A stretch of 64,000 nt of DNA. Source: JANQOH01 sp965201155 (GTDB lineage Bacteria; Pseudomonadota; Alphaproteobacteria; UBA7887). Each line of letters opens with the position of its first letter. Position 1 is the stretch's first letter. The notes beneath the pieces were generated by a model. It did not search any database. It was not told the origin of the DNA and worked only from the letters and a program-made list of their open reading frames with translations. Position numbers and translations under genes: made by a program. Shown one piece after another: positions 43,391-52,061 of this stretch. The stretch spans positions 682,001-746,000 of the forward strand of contig OZ241752.1 of assembly GCA_965201155.1 (NCBI GenBank). The letters are read 5' to 3'.

Positions 43391-44428
43391 CTACATTGCC
43401 AGCGGCGCGAGATCGAGCGCGGCGGCGCGAACGGCAGCGCGCTCTGCATCCGGGAGAGGAATCAACCCCTTGTCGGCAAGGTAGCCTTCCGGCCCCCAGG
43501 CGTTTTCACTCGTGAACTCATCGACAAACTCCACCATGCCGGGGATGACGCCGGCATGGGCGTTCTTGACATAGAGATACAGCGAGCGGGAAACCGGGTA
43601 GTCGGTATCGGAGATCGATTCGAAGGTGGGTTCGACGCCGTCGATCAGGCTGCCCTGGACGTTGTCGGCGCTCTGGTCGAGGAAACTGAAACCAAACACG
43701 CCGAACGCGGCCGGATTGGCAATGAGTTTCTGAACGATGAGGACATCGTTCTCGCCGGCCTCGACATACGCGCCGTCTTCCCGGACGGCGTGGCAGACCG
43801 CCTTGTAGCGATTCTTGTTCTCGCCCCTCAGCGCCTTGAGCGCGGGGAAGGCCTTGCAGCCGCCTTCCAGCGCCAGTTCGGCGAAGGCGTCGCGCGTGCC
43901 GGAAGTCGGCGGCGGGCCGAGAACCTCGATCTCGGTATCGGGGAGCGACGGGTCGATCTCGCTCCAGCGGTTATAGGGATTGGGGATCAGTTCCGAACCG
44001 TCGTCATTGGCGGGAACATCCTTGGCGAGGGCGAGAAACAACTGGCGCAGGGTGAGTTCAGCCTGCGGGGCGGAGCGGGAATTGGCGATGACAACGCCGT
44101 CAAAACCGATCTTCACTTCGGTGATCTCGGCAACGCCGTTGGCGGCGCAGAGATCGACTTCCGACTGCTTGATGCGCCGCGAAGCGTTGGTCATGTCGGG
44201 GTGGCCAATGCCGAGACCGGAGCAGAAAAGTTTCAGTCCGCCGCCGGAACCTGTGCTTTCAACCACCGGGGTCCGGAAGTCGGTGACCTTTCCGAATTGT
44301 TCGGCAACGGCGGTGGAAAACGGGAACACAGTCGAGGATCCGACGATGCGAATCTGGTCGCGAGCTGCGGCCGCGGCGGAAACCGCAAGCGCCGCCAGGC
44401 CGACCGCCGCAAAGGCTTTCAGTTTCAC
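43391..44428 (-). CDS. pstS: phosphate-binding periplasmic protein PstS
   Basis: 345 residues from GTG 44428; AGGAGAG about 9 bases upstream decides it. Signal peptide MKLKAFAAVGLAALAVSAAAA. Binding segments: QIRIVGSSTVFPFSTAVAEQFG, ESTGSGGGLKLFCSGLG, TSGTRDAFAELALEGG, and a long C-terminal domain with SRSLYLYVKNAHAG. It captures phosphate for PstCAB. The gene follows a probable Pho box. Confidence 0.95.
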   Translation of the reverse strand: MKLKAFAAVGLAALAVSAAAAARDQIRIVGSSTVFPFSTAVAEQFGKVTDFRTPVVESTGSGGGLKLFCSGLGIGHPDMTNASRRIKQSEVDLCAANGVAEITEVKIGFDGVVIANSRSAPQAELTLRQLFLALAKDVPANDDGSELIPNPYNRWSEIDPSLPDTEIEVLGPPPTSGTRDAFAELALEGGCKAFPALKALRGENKNRYKAVCHAVREDGAYVEAGENDVLIVQKLIANPAAFGVFGFSFLDQSADNVQGSLIDGVEPTFESISDTDYPVSRSLYLYVKNAHAGVIPGMVEFVDEFTSENAWGPEGYLADKGLIPLPDAERAAVRAAALDLAPLAM

Positions 44429-44497
44429 GGGTGACTCTCCTGTCAAACGGAGCGTGAGACGAATATCCGCCGTCTACGCCCCCCGCAAAAAGATGAT

Positions 44498-44515
44498 ATG
44501 ACGTTTGTATTACGG
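44498..44515 (-). promoter_or_regulatory. probable Pho box upstream of pstS
   Basis: On the minus strand, CCGTAAT, four bases (ACAA), then ACGTCAT. Each heptamer matches five of seven positions of the Pho box consensus CTGTCAT, and the 4-base spacing is standard. It lies about 70 bases upstream of the pstS GTG and directly after the phoR stop, so PhoB can be expected to activate pstS and the genes after it. Confidence 0.55.
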
Positions 44516-45970
44516 TTATGTGTCCGGGTGCTCCGACGGTGTCGTCTCCGCCCTGTCGGCGCGTTTCAGGCGAATGCCGAACCGGCTGCCCTCGCCCAGC
44601 ACGCTGTGCACCTGAAATGCGCCGCGGTGACGCCGGACAATGTGCTTGACGATGGCGAGGCCGAGGCCGGTGCCGCCAAACTCGCCTGAGCGCGCCTTGT
44701 CGACGCGAAAGAAGCGCTCGGTGAGGCGCGGCAGGTATTCGTCGGGTATTCCGGGTCCGTCATCGCGGACGGACATGGTGACCGTTTCCGATTCGACGGC
44801 GGATGAGACAATCACGGCGCCGGATGCGTTGCCGTATTTGATCGCGTTGTCGATGAGGTTCTGAAACGCCAGCGCCAGTTCATCGGGATCGCCCATTACC
44901 GGCGGCAGCGGTTCGTGGAGATCGATCTGCACGCGGACATTGCGCGACCGGGCCTGCCAGGCGAGCGCTTCGGCGGCGCGCGCGATCACGGGTTCCAGGT
45001 GAACCGTCCCGGTCGGGGCGCTGTGTTCGCTGCTTTCGATTCGCGACAGGCTGAGCAGATCATCGACGAGGCGGCCGATGCGCGCGGCATGGTCGTGCAT
45101 CATGGTGAGGAATTCGCCGCGCATGGCGTCATCGTCGCGGGCCGGTCCTTGCAGGGTCTCGATCACGCCGAGGAGTGTTGTGAGCGGCGTGCGGATTTCA
45201 TGGCTGGCATTGGCGACAAAATCCGCGCGCTGGTGCTCGCTGCGCTTGCCCGCGGTGATGTCGCGGAGCATGAGCACAGCGCGCGCCGCGGAAACGGGTT
45301 CCAGGGAGCGGAGTTCGCAGGCATAGATTTTGCTGTCATCCGCGGAGTCGGCGGTGAATTCGCATTGCGCCGATGCGCTGCCGGAGAGCACCTCGTCAGC
45401 AGCGGCAAGCAGGGGCGGGGCGCGAATCACGGTTGCCAAAGCGCGCCCCTCAAGCTGACTTCCGAACACCTCTTCCGCGCTGCGATTGGCAAACCGGATG
45501 GAATGCGCGTTATCAAGCAGAAACAGCGGTTCCGGCAATCGTTCAACCATGGCATTCAGCAAGCGGACATGGTCGGCGGCAGCTCCATGGCGCGTGCGCC
45601 ATTCACGGTCAATGCGAATCAGCGCGGTGGACAAGGGCTGCCCAAATCCGGACCCCAGGGATGCCGGCGGCTCCGCTGCCGGGTCGCGGGCGATACGGAC
45701 GGAATAGGTACGGACAGCAGCGACAGCGGCGGTAACAGGCCATAGCCCGATGGTCAGGGCAGCCAGGACCAGGAGCCACGACGACGACGCGACGAGCGCC
45801 GGCACGGCGCCCAGAACCGCCGCCGCCGCCAGCACGAGGGCGGCGGGGAGTGATGCAAAAAATGCAACGCGGGCGCAGGGCGTGAGGCGTTCGCGCAGCT
45901 CTGCCGCGGCGCGGGTGTTCGGTTGCAGCGAGTCAGGCAGGGGCGCGCGCCCGATTGCGAATTGCTTCAT
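44516..45970 (-). CDS. phoR: phosphate regulon sensor histidine kinase PhoR
   Basis: 484 residues. Two membrane helices (about residues 35-58 and 65-87) precede a PAS domain (VERLPEPLFLLDNAHSIRFANRSAEEVFG), then the HisKA box FVANASHEIRTPLTTLLGVIETL with the phospho-accepting His, and the HATPase domain with NLIDNAIKYG, DDGPGIP and GGTGLGLAIVKHIV. It phosphorylates PhoB when phosphate is scarce. Its 5' end overlaps the maeB 3' end by about 38 bases, so the true start may be a little further in, but maeB and phoR are clearly transcribed together. Confidence 0.93.
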   Translation of the reverse strand: MKQFAIGRAPLPDSLQPNTRAAAELRERLTPCARVAFFASLPAALVLAAAAVLGAVPALVASSSWLLVLAALTIGLWPVTAAVAAVRTYSVRIARDPAAEPPASLGSGFGQPLSTALIRIDREWRTRHGAAADHVRLLNAMVERLPEPLFLLDNAHSIRFANRSAEEVFGSQLEGRALATVIRAPPLLAAADEVLSGSASAQCEFTADSADDSKIYACELRSLEPVSAARAVLMLRDITAGKRSEHQRADFVANASHEIRTPLTTLLGVIETLQGPARDDDAMRGEFLTMMHDHAARIGRLVDDLLSLSRIESSEHSAPTGTVHLEPVIARAAEALAWQARSRNVRVQIDLHEPLPPVMGDPDELALAFQNLIDNAIKYGNASGAVIVSSAVESETVTMSVRDDGPGIPDEYLPRLTERFFRVDKARSGEFGGTGLGLAIVKHIVRRHRGAFQVHSVLGEGSRFGIRLKRADRAETTPSEHPDT

Positions 45971-48224
45971 GGGCGGCGAAGGTGGCGAAATTGACGATAT
46001 CGGCGACAGTCGCGCCGAGCGGCACGATCTGCACCGGCTTTTCCATGCCCATCAACAGCGGCCCCAGGACCGTGCCGCCGCCGAGTTCCTGAAGCAGTTT
46101 GGTGGAAATGTTGGCGCTGTGGAGGGCGGGCATCACCAGCACGTTGGCCGGACCCGACAGGCGGCAGAACGGATAGAGTTCGCGAAGGTCCGTGTTGAGC
46201 GCCACATCGGCGGCGATTTCGCCGTCATATTCAAAATCGACGCCGCGCTGGTCGAGCAGCTCGATAGCTTCGCGCACACGGACCCCGCGCTCGCGCAGCG
46301 GGTTGCCATAGGTGGAGAAAGACAACAGGGCGACGCGGGGTTCGTGCCCCATCTCGCGCGCCTTGGCGGCGCTTTGGCAAGCAATATCCGCCAGTTCTGC
46401 CGGCGTCGGCAGTTCCGTCACCGTGGAATCCGCAATAAACACGGTCCGGTCACGCATCACGGCAATGGAAAGGCCGAGACGCATTTCACCGCGGCGCGGA
46501 TCGAGCACACGGCTGATTTCCTCCAGCGCCACATAGTAGCTGCGGGTAATGCCTGTCACCATGCCGTCAGCATGGCCATGTGCTACCATGCAGGCGCCGA
46601 ACACATTGCGGTCCTGGTTCACCATGCGCTGGCAATCGCGGTGAAGATATCCTTCACGCTGCAAGCGGGCATAGAGAAAGTCGGTGTAGTCCGTGTTTCG
46701 CTTGCTGAGCCGCGCATTGTGAATTTCGAGGCCCGGTGTTTCACGCAAGCCGATAGCCGCCATGGTTTCGTGAATGCGGTGCTCCCGCCCGATCAGCAAG
46801 GAAGTGCCGAAGCCGTTGGCGCTCCATTGAAGCGCGGCGCGGATGACCTTTTCCTCCTCACCCTCGGCGAAAACGAGCCGCATGGGGTTGGCATGAACCT
46901 GCGCCTGAATGCGGTGCATGCTGGCGGCGGTGGGGTCGAGACGGGCCTCAAGCTCATGCTGGTACTGGTCAAAGTCGGTGATGGGGCGGCCGGCGACGCC
47001 GCTGTCCATCGCCGCGCGCGCCACCGCCATCGGCACACGTGAAATGAGGCGCGGGTCGAACGGTTTGGGGATGATGTAATCAGGGCCGTACTGGAGTCTC
47101 TGCGCGCCGTAGGCGTTGGCGACCTCGTCGGGCACATCCTCGCGCGCCAGTTCTGCAAGGGCATAGGCCGCGGCCACCTTCATGGCGTCGTTTATGGTGG
47201 TCGCGCGAACATCGAGCGCGCCGCGAAAGATATAGGGAAACCCCAGCACGTTGTTGACCTGATTGGGGTAGTCGGAGCGCCCGGTGGCCATGATGGCGTC
47301 GCCGCGCACGGCGGCAACCGCTTCCGGCGTGATTTCGGGGTCGGGGTTGGCCATGGCGAAAATGACGGGCCGCGCCGACATGGACCGCACCATGTCCGCT
47401 GTTACCGCATTCCTGACCGACAGGCCGAAAAATACGTCCGCGCCAGCCACCGCTTCTTCCAGGGTGCGCAGCGGGGTATCGACGGCATGAGCGGACTTCC
47501 ACTGGTTCATGCCGGCTTCGCGGCCCTGATAGACGACCCCGCGCGTGTCACAGAGAATGGCGTGGTCGTGAGGCAGGCCCATCTGCTTGAGAAGTTCGAG
47601 GCAGGCTATGCCGGCGGCGCCGGCGCCGTTGCACACCACACGCGCCTCCGCGAGGCCTCGCCCGGTAAGATGCAGGGCGTTGACGAGACCGGCGGCGGCA
47701 ATGATTGCGGTGCCGTGCTGGTCGTCGTGAAACACGGGCACATCCAGCGTTTCGCGCAGGCGCTGCTCGATGATGAAGCATTCCGGCGCCTTGATGTCCT
47801 CAAGGTTGATCCCGCCCCAGCTCTTGCCGAGAAACCGCACGCAATTGACGAATTCGTCGACATCTTCGGTATCGACTTCGAGGTCTATGCCGTCAATATC
47901 GGCGAAGCGCTTGAACAGGACCGCCTTCCCTTCCATGACCGGCTTGGACGGCAGGGCTCCCAGATTGCCGAGACCGAGGACAGCGGTGCCGTTGGAAATC
48001 ACGGCAACGATATTGCCGCGCGAAGTGTAATCGTAGGAGACTTCCGGCGCTTTCTCGATTTCCAGACAGGGCGCGGCAACGCCGGGAGAATAGGCGAGCG
48101 ACAGGTCATGCGCCGTGGTCAGCGGCTTGGTCGCCTGAATCTCGATTTTCCCGGGTTTGCCGGCGGCATGAAACGCCAAGGCGTCGGCGTCGGTGACTTG
48201 CACGGAGACGGATGGTCTGGGCAT
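45933..48224 (-). CDS. maeB: NADP-dependent malic enzyme with phosphotransacetylase-like domain
   Basis: 763 residues, the usual length of the bimodular MaeB. The N-terminal malic domain (about 1-430) has LSLAYSPGVAAPCLEI, GNLGALPSKPVMEGKA, LEDIKAPECF, FHDDQHGTAIIAAAGL and the NAD(P) motif VCNGAGAAGIACLELL. The C-terminal half resembles phosphate acetyltransferase (FAEGEEEKVIRAA, GEIAADVALN, NVLVMPALHSANISTKLLQEL); in this family it is regulatory rather than catalytic. The enzyme turns malate into pyruvate with CO2 release. Divergent from mutS. Confidence 0.96.
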   Translation of the reverse strand: MPRPSVSVQVTDADALAFHAAGKPGKIEIQATKPLTTAHDLSLAYSPGVAAPCLEIEKAPEVSYDYTSRGNIVAVISNGTAVLGLGNLGALPSKPVMEGKAVLFKRFADIDGIDLEVDTEDVDEFVNCVRFLGKSWGGINLEDIKAPECFIIEQRLRETLDVPVFHDDQHGTAIIAAAGLVNALHLTGRGLAEARVVCNGAGAAGIACLELLKQMGLPHDHAILCDTRGVVYQGREAGMNQWKSAHAVDTPLRTLEEAVAGADVFFGLSVRNAVTADMVRSMSARPVIFAMANPDPEITPEAVAAVRGDAIMATGRSDYPNQVNNVLGFPYIFRGALDVRATTINDAMKVAAAYALAELAREDVPDEVANAYGAQRLQYGPDYIIPKPFDPRLISRVPMAVARAAMDSGVAGRPITDFDQYQHELEARLDPTAASMHRIQAQVHANPMRLVFAEGEEEKVIRAALQWSANGFGTSLLIGREHRIHETMAAIGLRETPGLEIHNARLSKRNTDYTDFLYARLQREGYLHRDCQRMVNQDRNVFGACMVAHGHADGMVTGITRSYYVALEEISRVLDPRRGEMRLGLSIAVMRDRTVFIADSTVTELPTPAELADIACQSAAKAREMGHEPRVALLSFSTYGNPLRERGVRVREAIELLDQRGVDFEYDGEIAADVALNTDLRELYPFCRLSGPANVLVMPALHSANISTKLLQELGGGTVLGPLLMGMEKPVQIVPLGATVADIVNFATFAAHEAIRNRARAPA

Positions 48225-48327
48225 CAGCCGGGTACGCCTGTTTCAGCGTCTGTTCAATAACTTGGCGACACTCTAAGCTTTGCTTTCAAAGCCGTAAAGC
48301 AGCGCAAGGCCAGGATTGTTCATAGCC

Positions 48328-51003
48328 ATGCCCCGAGAGGCGCCAACAACGAAGCGGCGGCAGCCGCCCCCCGCCACCCCGATGATGGCGCAGTATCTTG
48401 ACATCAAAAGCCGCCACAAGGACGCCCTGTTGTTTTACCGCATGGGCGACTTTTATGAAATGTTTTTCGATGACGCAGTGCAGGCGGCTGCAACTCTCGA
48501 TATCACCCTGACTCGCCGGGGCCGGCACAAGGACGCTGATATTCCGATGTGCGGTGTACCGGTCCACAGTCACGAGTCCTATCTGGAACGCTTGATTCGC
48601 GCTGGATACAAGGTTGCCATTTGCGAGCAGACGGAAGAGCCGGAGAAAGCGCGCGAGCGCGGCTCAAAATCTGTCGTGGCGCGCGAAGTCATTCGCGTCA
48701 TCACCCCCGGCACACTGACCGAGGACAATCTGCTGGATGCGCGCGCGCATAACCATCTAGCGGCGGTGGCGTGTGTGAACGGTGCCTGGGGCGCTGCGTG
48801 GCTTGAAATGTCAACCGGCGAGTTCACAGTCGCGGCGCCGCGGCCGGACGGGGTGGCCGCACTGCTGGCACAGGTTTCACCCGGCGAACTGCTGGCGCCG
48901 GAGGTATTGGGCGACACGCCGGCGCTGCGGGCGTGGGATACCGTGCTGACCACACTGCCGGCGGTGCGCTTCGATTCCGCCGGCGCGGCGCGGCGGCTCG
49001 GCGAAATCTACCGTGTCGCCACGCTCGACTCGTTCGGGAATTTCAGCCGCGCCGAAATCGCCGCCGCCGGCGCCCTGATCGACTATGTGGACCTGACGCA
49101 AAAAGGACGGCGCGCGCGCCTGGCCCCGCCGCGCCGGCAGGAAGACGGCGCGGTCATGGCGATCGACGCCGCCACACGCCGCAATCTGGAACTGGTGACC
49201 GCGCTGGACGGAAAGCGCCGGGGCAGTCTGCTCGATGTGATCGACCGCACGCAGACCGCCGGCGGCGGGCGCCTGCTGGCGGCGCGGCTGGCAGCTCCCC
49301 TTACCGATATCGCCGCAATCGATGCCCGCCTCGACTCGGTGGGGTTTTTCGCGGCCGTCGATACGGCACGGGAGGCGGTGCGGGACAGTCTGGCGAACTG
49401 CCCCGACCTGGAACGGGCGCTCAGCCGCATTTGCGTGGGACGCGGCGGGCCACGTGATCTCGCGGCGCTGCGCGACACGCTCCAGCGCGCCGCTGCGCTG
49501 GCGGCCGCCCTGCGGACCGCAGGCGCGGACGGGCTGGCACCTCTGCCGGCGGCGCTGGCGGCCGCGGTATCGCGCCTCGGCCCGCATGATGTGCTGATCG
49601 ACCGGCTGACCCGGGCGTTGGGCCCGAACCCGCCGCTGCTCGCCCGCGACGGCGGCTTCATCGCCGCCGGCTATGCCGAGGCGCTCGACGAACAGCGCAC
49701 GCTGCGCGACGAAAGCCGGCGCCTGATCAGCGGCTTGCAGACGAACTACGCGAAAGAGACGGGCATCGCGGCGCTGAAGATCAAGCACAACAATGTCCTG
49801 GGGTATTTTGTCGAGGTCAACGCCGGCAGCGGCAGGCGGCTGCTGGACAATGACGGGTTCATCCACCGGCAGACCATGGCCAGCGCCATGCGTTTCACCA
49901 CCACGGCGCTGGCAGAACTCGCGGACAATATCGCCCGTGCCGCGGACCGGGCGCTGGCCATCGAACTGGAATTGTTCAACGACCTGACGGGTGAAGTGAC
50001 GGCGCGCGCCGACGATATCGCGGCCAGCGCACGGGCGCTGGCCAAAATTGACGTGGCAGCGGCAGGCGCGGTGCTGACGGCAGAACGGAATTACTGCCGG
50101 CCTGTGGTGGATACCAGTCGTGACTTTTCGGTTTCGGGTGGGCGCCACCCGGTGGTGGAAGCGTTGGCGGTCGACGGCGCCGCAGGTTTTGTCGCCAATG
50201 ACTGCACCCTGGCCGATGAAGGGCGGCTTTGGTTGCTCACCGGCCCGAACATGGCCGGCAAAAGTACCTTCCTGCGGCAAAACGCCCTGATCGCGGTGCT
50301 CGCGCAAGCAGGCTGCCATGTTCCTGCGCAGGCCTGCCGGATCGGCGCGGTGGACCGTTTGTTTAGCCGCGTCGGCGCCGCCGACGATCTGGCGCGCGGG
50401 CGCTCCACATTCATGGTCGAAATGGTGGAAACAGCAGCCATCCTGAATCAGGCCGGGCAGCGGGCGCTGGTCATCCTCGATGAAATCGGGCGCGGCACTG
50501 CGACATGGGACGGATTATCGATCGCGTGGGCGACGATCGAGCATTTGCACGCGGTGAATCGCTGCCGCGCACTGTTTGCCACGCATTATCACGAACTGAC
50601 CGGGTTGGCAGACACGCTGGACCATCTTGCCTGCTACACCATGCGGGTGCAGGAATGGCAGGGCGAAGCGGTATTTCTGTACGAGGTCGCCGCGGGCGCC
50701 GCCGACCGTTCCTATGGCATCCACGTCGCGCAGCTGGCGGGAATGCCGGCGGCCGTGATTGCGCGGGCGGAGGCAGTCCTGAAACTGCTGGAAAGTGATG
50801 GCCAGCGTCCGTCCGCAGCGCGGATTACCGATGATCTGCCGCTGTTCGCTGCAGCACGGCAGGTGCCCGAAGCGTCCTGCGAAGCGGCAGAGACCGAGCC
50901 GCCGGCGGTGGCGCTGCTGCGTTCCGTCGATGCCGACTCCCTGACGCCGCGCGACGCGCTGGAGCTTGTATACCGCTTGCGGGAAATGCTGGACGGCGCC
51001 TGA
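48328..51003 (+). CDS. mutS: DNA mismatch repair protein MutS
   Basis: 891 residues from ATG 48328; an earlier in-frame TTG at 48316 is unlikely. The mismatch-reading motif is MGDFYEMFFDDAV (Phe-x-Glu) near residue 40. Middle clamp and lever domains follow. The ATPase has Walker A GPNMAGKSTFLRQNALIA near residue 638, the DDLARGRSTFMVEM segment, ILDEIGRGTATWDGLSIAWA and ATHYHELTGLA. It recognises mismatches and recruits MutL. Length is normal. Confidence 0.96.
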   Translation: MPREAPTTKRRQPPPATPMMAQYLDIKSRHKDALLFYRMGDFYEMFFDDAVQAAATLDITLTRRGRHKDADIPMCGVPVHSHESYLERLIRAGYKVAICEQTEEPEKARERGSKSVVAREVIRVITPGTLTEDNLLDARAHNHLAAVACVNGAWGAAWLEMSTGEFTVAAPRPDGVAALLAQVSPGELLAPEVLGDTPALRAWDTVLTTLPAVRFDSAGAARRLGEIYRVATLDSFGNFSRAEIAAAGALIDYVDLTQKGRRARLAPPRRQEDGAVMAIDAATRRNLELVTALDGKRRGSLLDVIDRTQTAGGGRLLAARLAAPLTDIAAIDARLDSVGFFAAVDTAREAVRDSLANCPDLERALSRICVGRGGPRDLAALRDTLQRAAALAAALRTAGADGLAPLPAALAAAVSRLGPHDVLIDRLTRALGPNPPLLARDGGFIAAGYAEALDEQRTLRDESRRLISGLQTNYAKETGIAALKIKHNNVLGYFVEVNAGSGRRLLDNDGFIHRQTMASAMRFTTTALAELADNIARAADRALAIELELFNDLTGEVTARADDIAASARALAKIDVAAAGAVLTAERNYCRPVVDTSRDFSVSGGRHPVVEALAVDGAAGFVANDCTLADEGRLWLLTGPNMAGKSTFLRQNALIAVLAQAGCHVPAQACRIGAVDRLFSRVGAADDLARGRSTFMVEMVETAAILNQAGQRALVILDEIGRGTATWDGLSIAWATIEHLHAVNRCRALFATHYHELTGLADTLDHLACYTMRVQEWQGEAVFLYEVAAGAADRSYGIHVAQLAGMPAAVIARAEAVLKLLESDGQRPSAARITDDLPLFAAARQVPEASCEAAETEPPAVALLRSVDADSLTPRDALELVYRLREMLDGA

Positions 51004-51026
51004 ACGGCGCGTCGCGCGGCGTCAGG

Positions 51027-52061
51027 CTATCGCCGTTTCCGGCGCTGGCGCCGCCAAGCCCTGATATAGGCCTTGCAATGCTCGTCGCGGCCGGTCAGCA
51101 CATCTTCGGCAAGGCGGTAGCTTTCCGACTCGCGGTCGATCGCGAAGACTTCGGGCGGGAAACTCGAAACGGGATTGATGATTCCGCTGTCAGCTCCGGC
51201 CTCCACCGCCATGATCATAAACACGTCATTAATCGTCTTGCGCGCCGGAATGCCGAACGACACGTTGGAAAAACCGCCGGTGATATGAATTTCCGGCCCG
51301 TGGCGCGCGCGCAGCCCGCGAATCGCATCAATACCGTGGGCACCAAATGCGCCGTCCACCGAGATGGGGAAATATAGCGGGTCGATGTAGATTTCGGAAT
51401 CCGGGAATCCGAGCTTCCGCGCTGCGTCCACCATGCGCGAGGCGTTGTCGATGCGAGCCTCCGCGCTGTCGGGCATCCCGGTATCGCCGGCTGCCGTCAC
51501 CACCACTTCCGCGTTATGCCGGCGCGCGAGATCCAGCGCATCCTTGCGCTCCAGCGACGCCGAATTGAGCAGCGGGCGCGGCCCTGCCGGATCGCTCGCC
51601 TCCAGGCCGGCAGCTATGATGTCCACGTTCGATGAGTCCACGGAAACCGGCCGCGCGCTCAAGTCCTGAACAAACCGCACCAACCATGCGATCGCCGCTG
51701 TCTGTTCGTCGAACCGCACCGAAATTTCATCGACATTCACATCGAGAAAATCCGCCTCCGACGCTTCCTGCGCCCGGATGATGGAGCGCAGATACCGCGC
51801 GCATTCGTCATCACCCTCCATGGCGCCGCGCACGGCGATCATCACATGCTTCACGCGCCCTTCGTCATAGTCCTGCGTGCGCTGCGCCCAGTCCGGAACC
51901 GGCAGCAGGCGCGGCTCGCCATCGGCGTCGGTGTAGCGGACGGCCGGTCCGCCTGCATCCTCCGGTGCGAAGCGACCGCCGCGTTTCATGACCACACGGG
52001 TCGTGTGCATGTTTTCGCCGATGACGACGAATTCGCCATTGGGGGCGGCGTCTAGCTTCAT
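51027..52061 (-). CDS. pterin-binding methyltransferase (methyl-THF:corrinoid type)
   Basis: 344 residues of the dihydropteroate-synthase-like TIM barrel family used for methyltetrahydrofolate:corrinoid transfer. Visible: VVIGENMHTTRVV, FLDVNVDEISVR, SVDSSNVDII, LLNSASLERKDALDLARRHNAEVVVTA, YIDPLYFPISVDG and ITGGFSNVSFGIPARKTINDVF. These Asp/Asn residues bind the pterin. It would move the methyl group from the corrinoid protein to tetrahydrofolate, or the reverse. The ATG overlaps the stop of the reactivator gene by four bases. Confidence 0.87.
   Translation of the reverse strand: MKLDAAPNGEFVVIGENMHTTRVVMKRGGRFAPEDAGGPAVRYTDADGEPRLLPVPDWAQRTQDYDEGRVKHVMIAVRGAMEGDDECARYLRSIIRAQEASEADFLDVNVDEISVRFDEQTAAIAWLVRFVQDLSARPVSVDSSNVDIIAAGLEASDPAGPRPLLNSASLERKDALDLARRHNAEVVVTAAGDTGMPDSAEARIDNASRMVDAARKLGFPDSEIYIDPLYFPISVDGAFGAHGIDAIRGLRARHGPEIHITGGFSNVSFGIPARKTINDVFMIMAVEAGADSGIINPVSSFPPEVFAIDRESESYRLAEDVLTGRDEHCKAYIRAWRRQRRKRR

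Noticed and set aside
48277..48292. GCTTTG-CAAAGC hairpin in the maeB-mutS gap as a terminator
   Set aside because: The stem is only six bases, there is no T-run, and both genes are transcribed away from it, so it is not a terminator. It could overlap a promoter, but nothing supports more.
48877..50319. A 480-codon minus-strand frame opposite mutS
   Set aside because: It is a shadow of the mutS coding strand with no recognisable domain.
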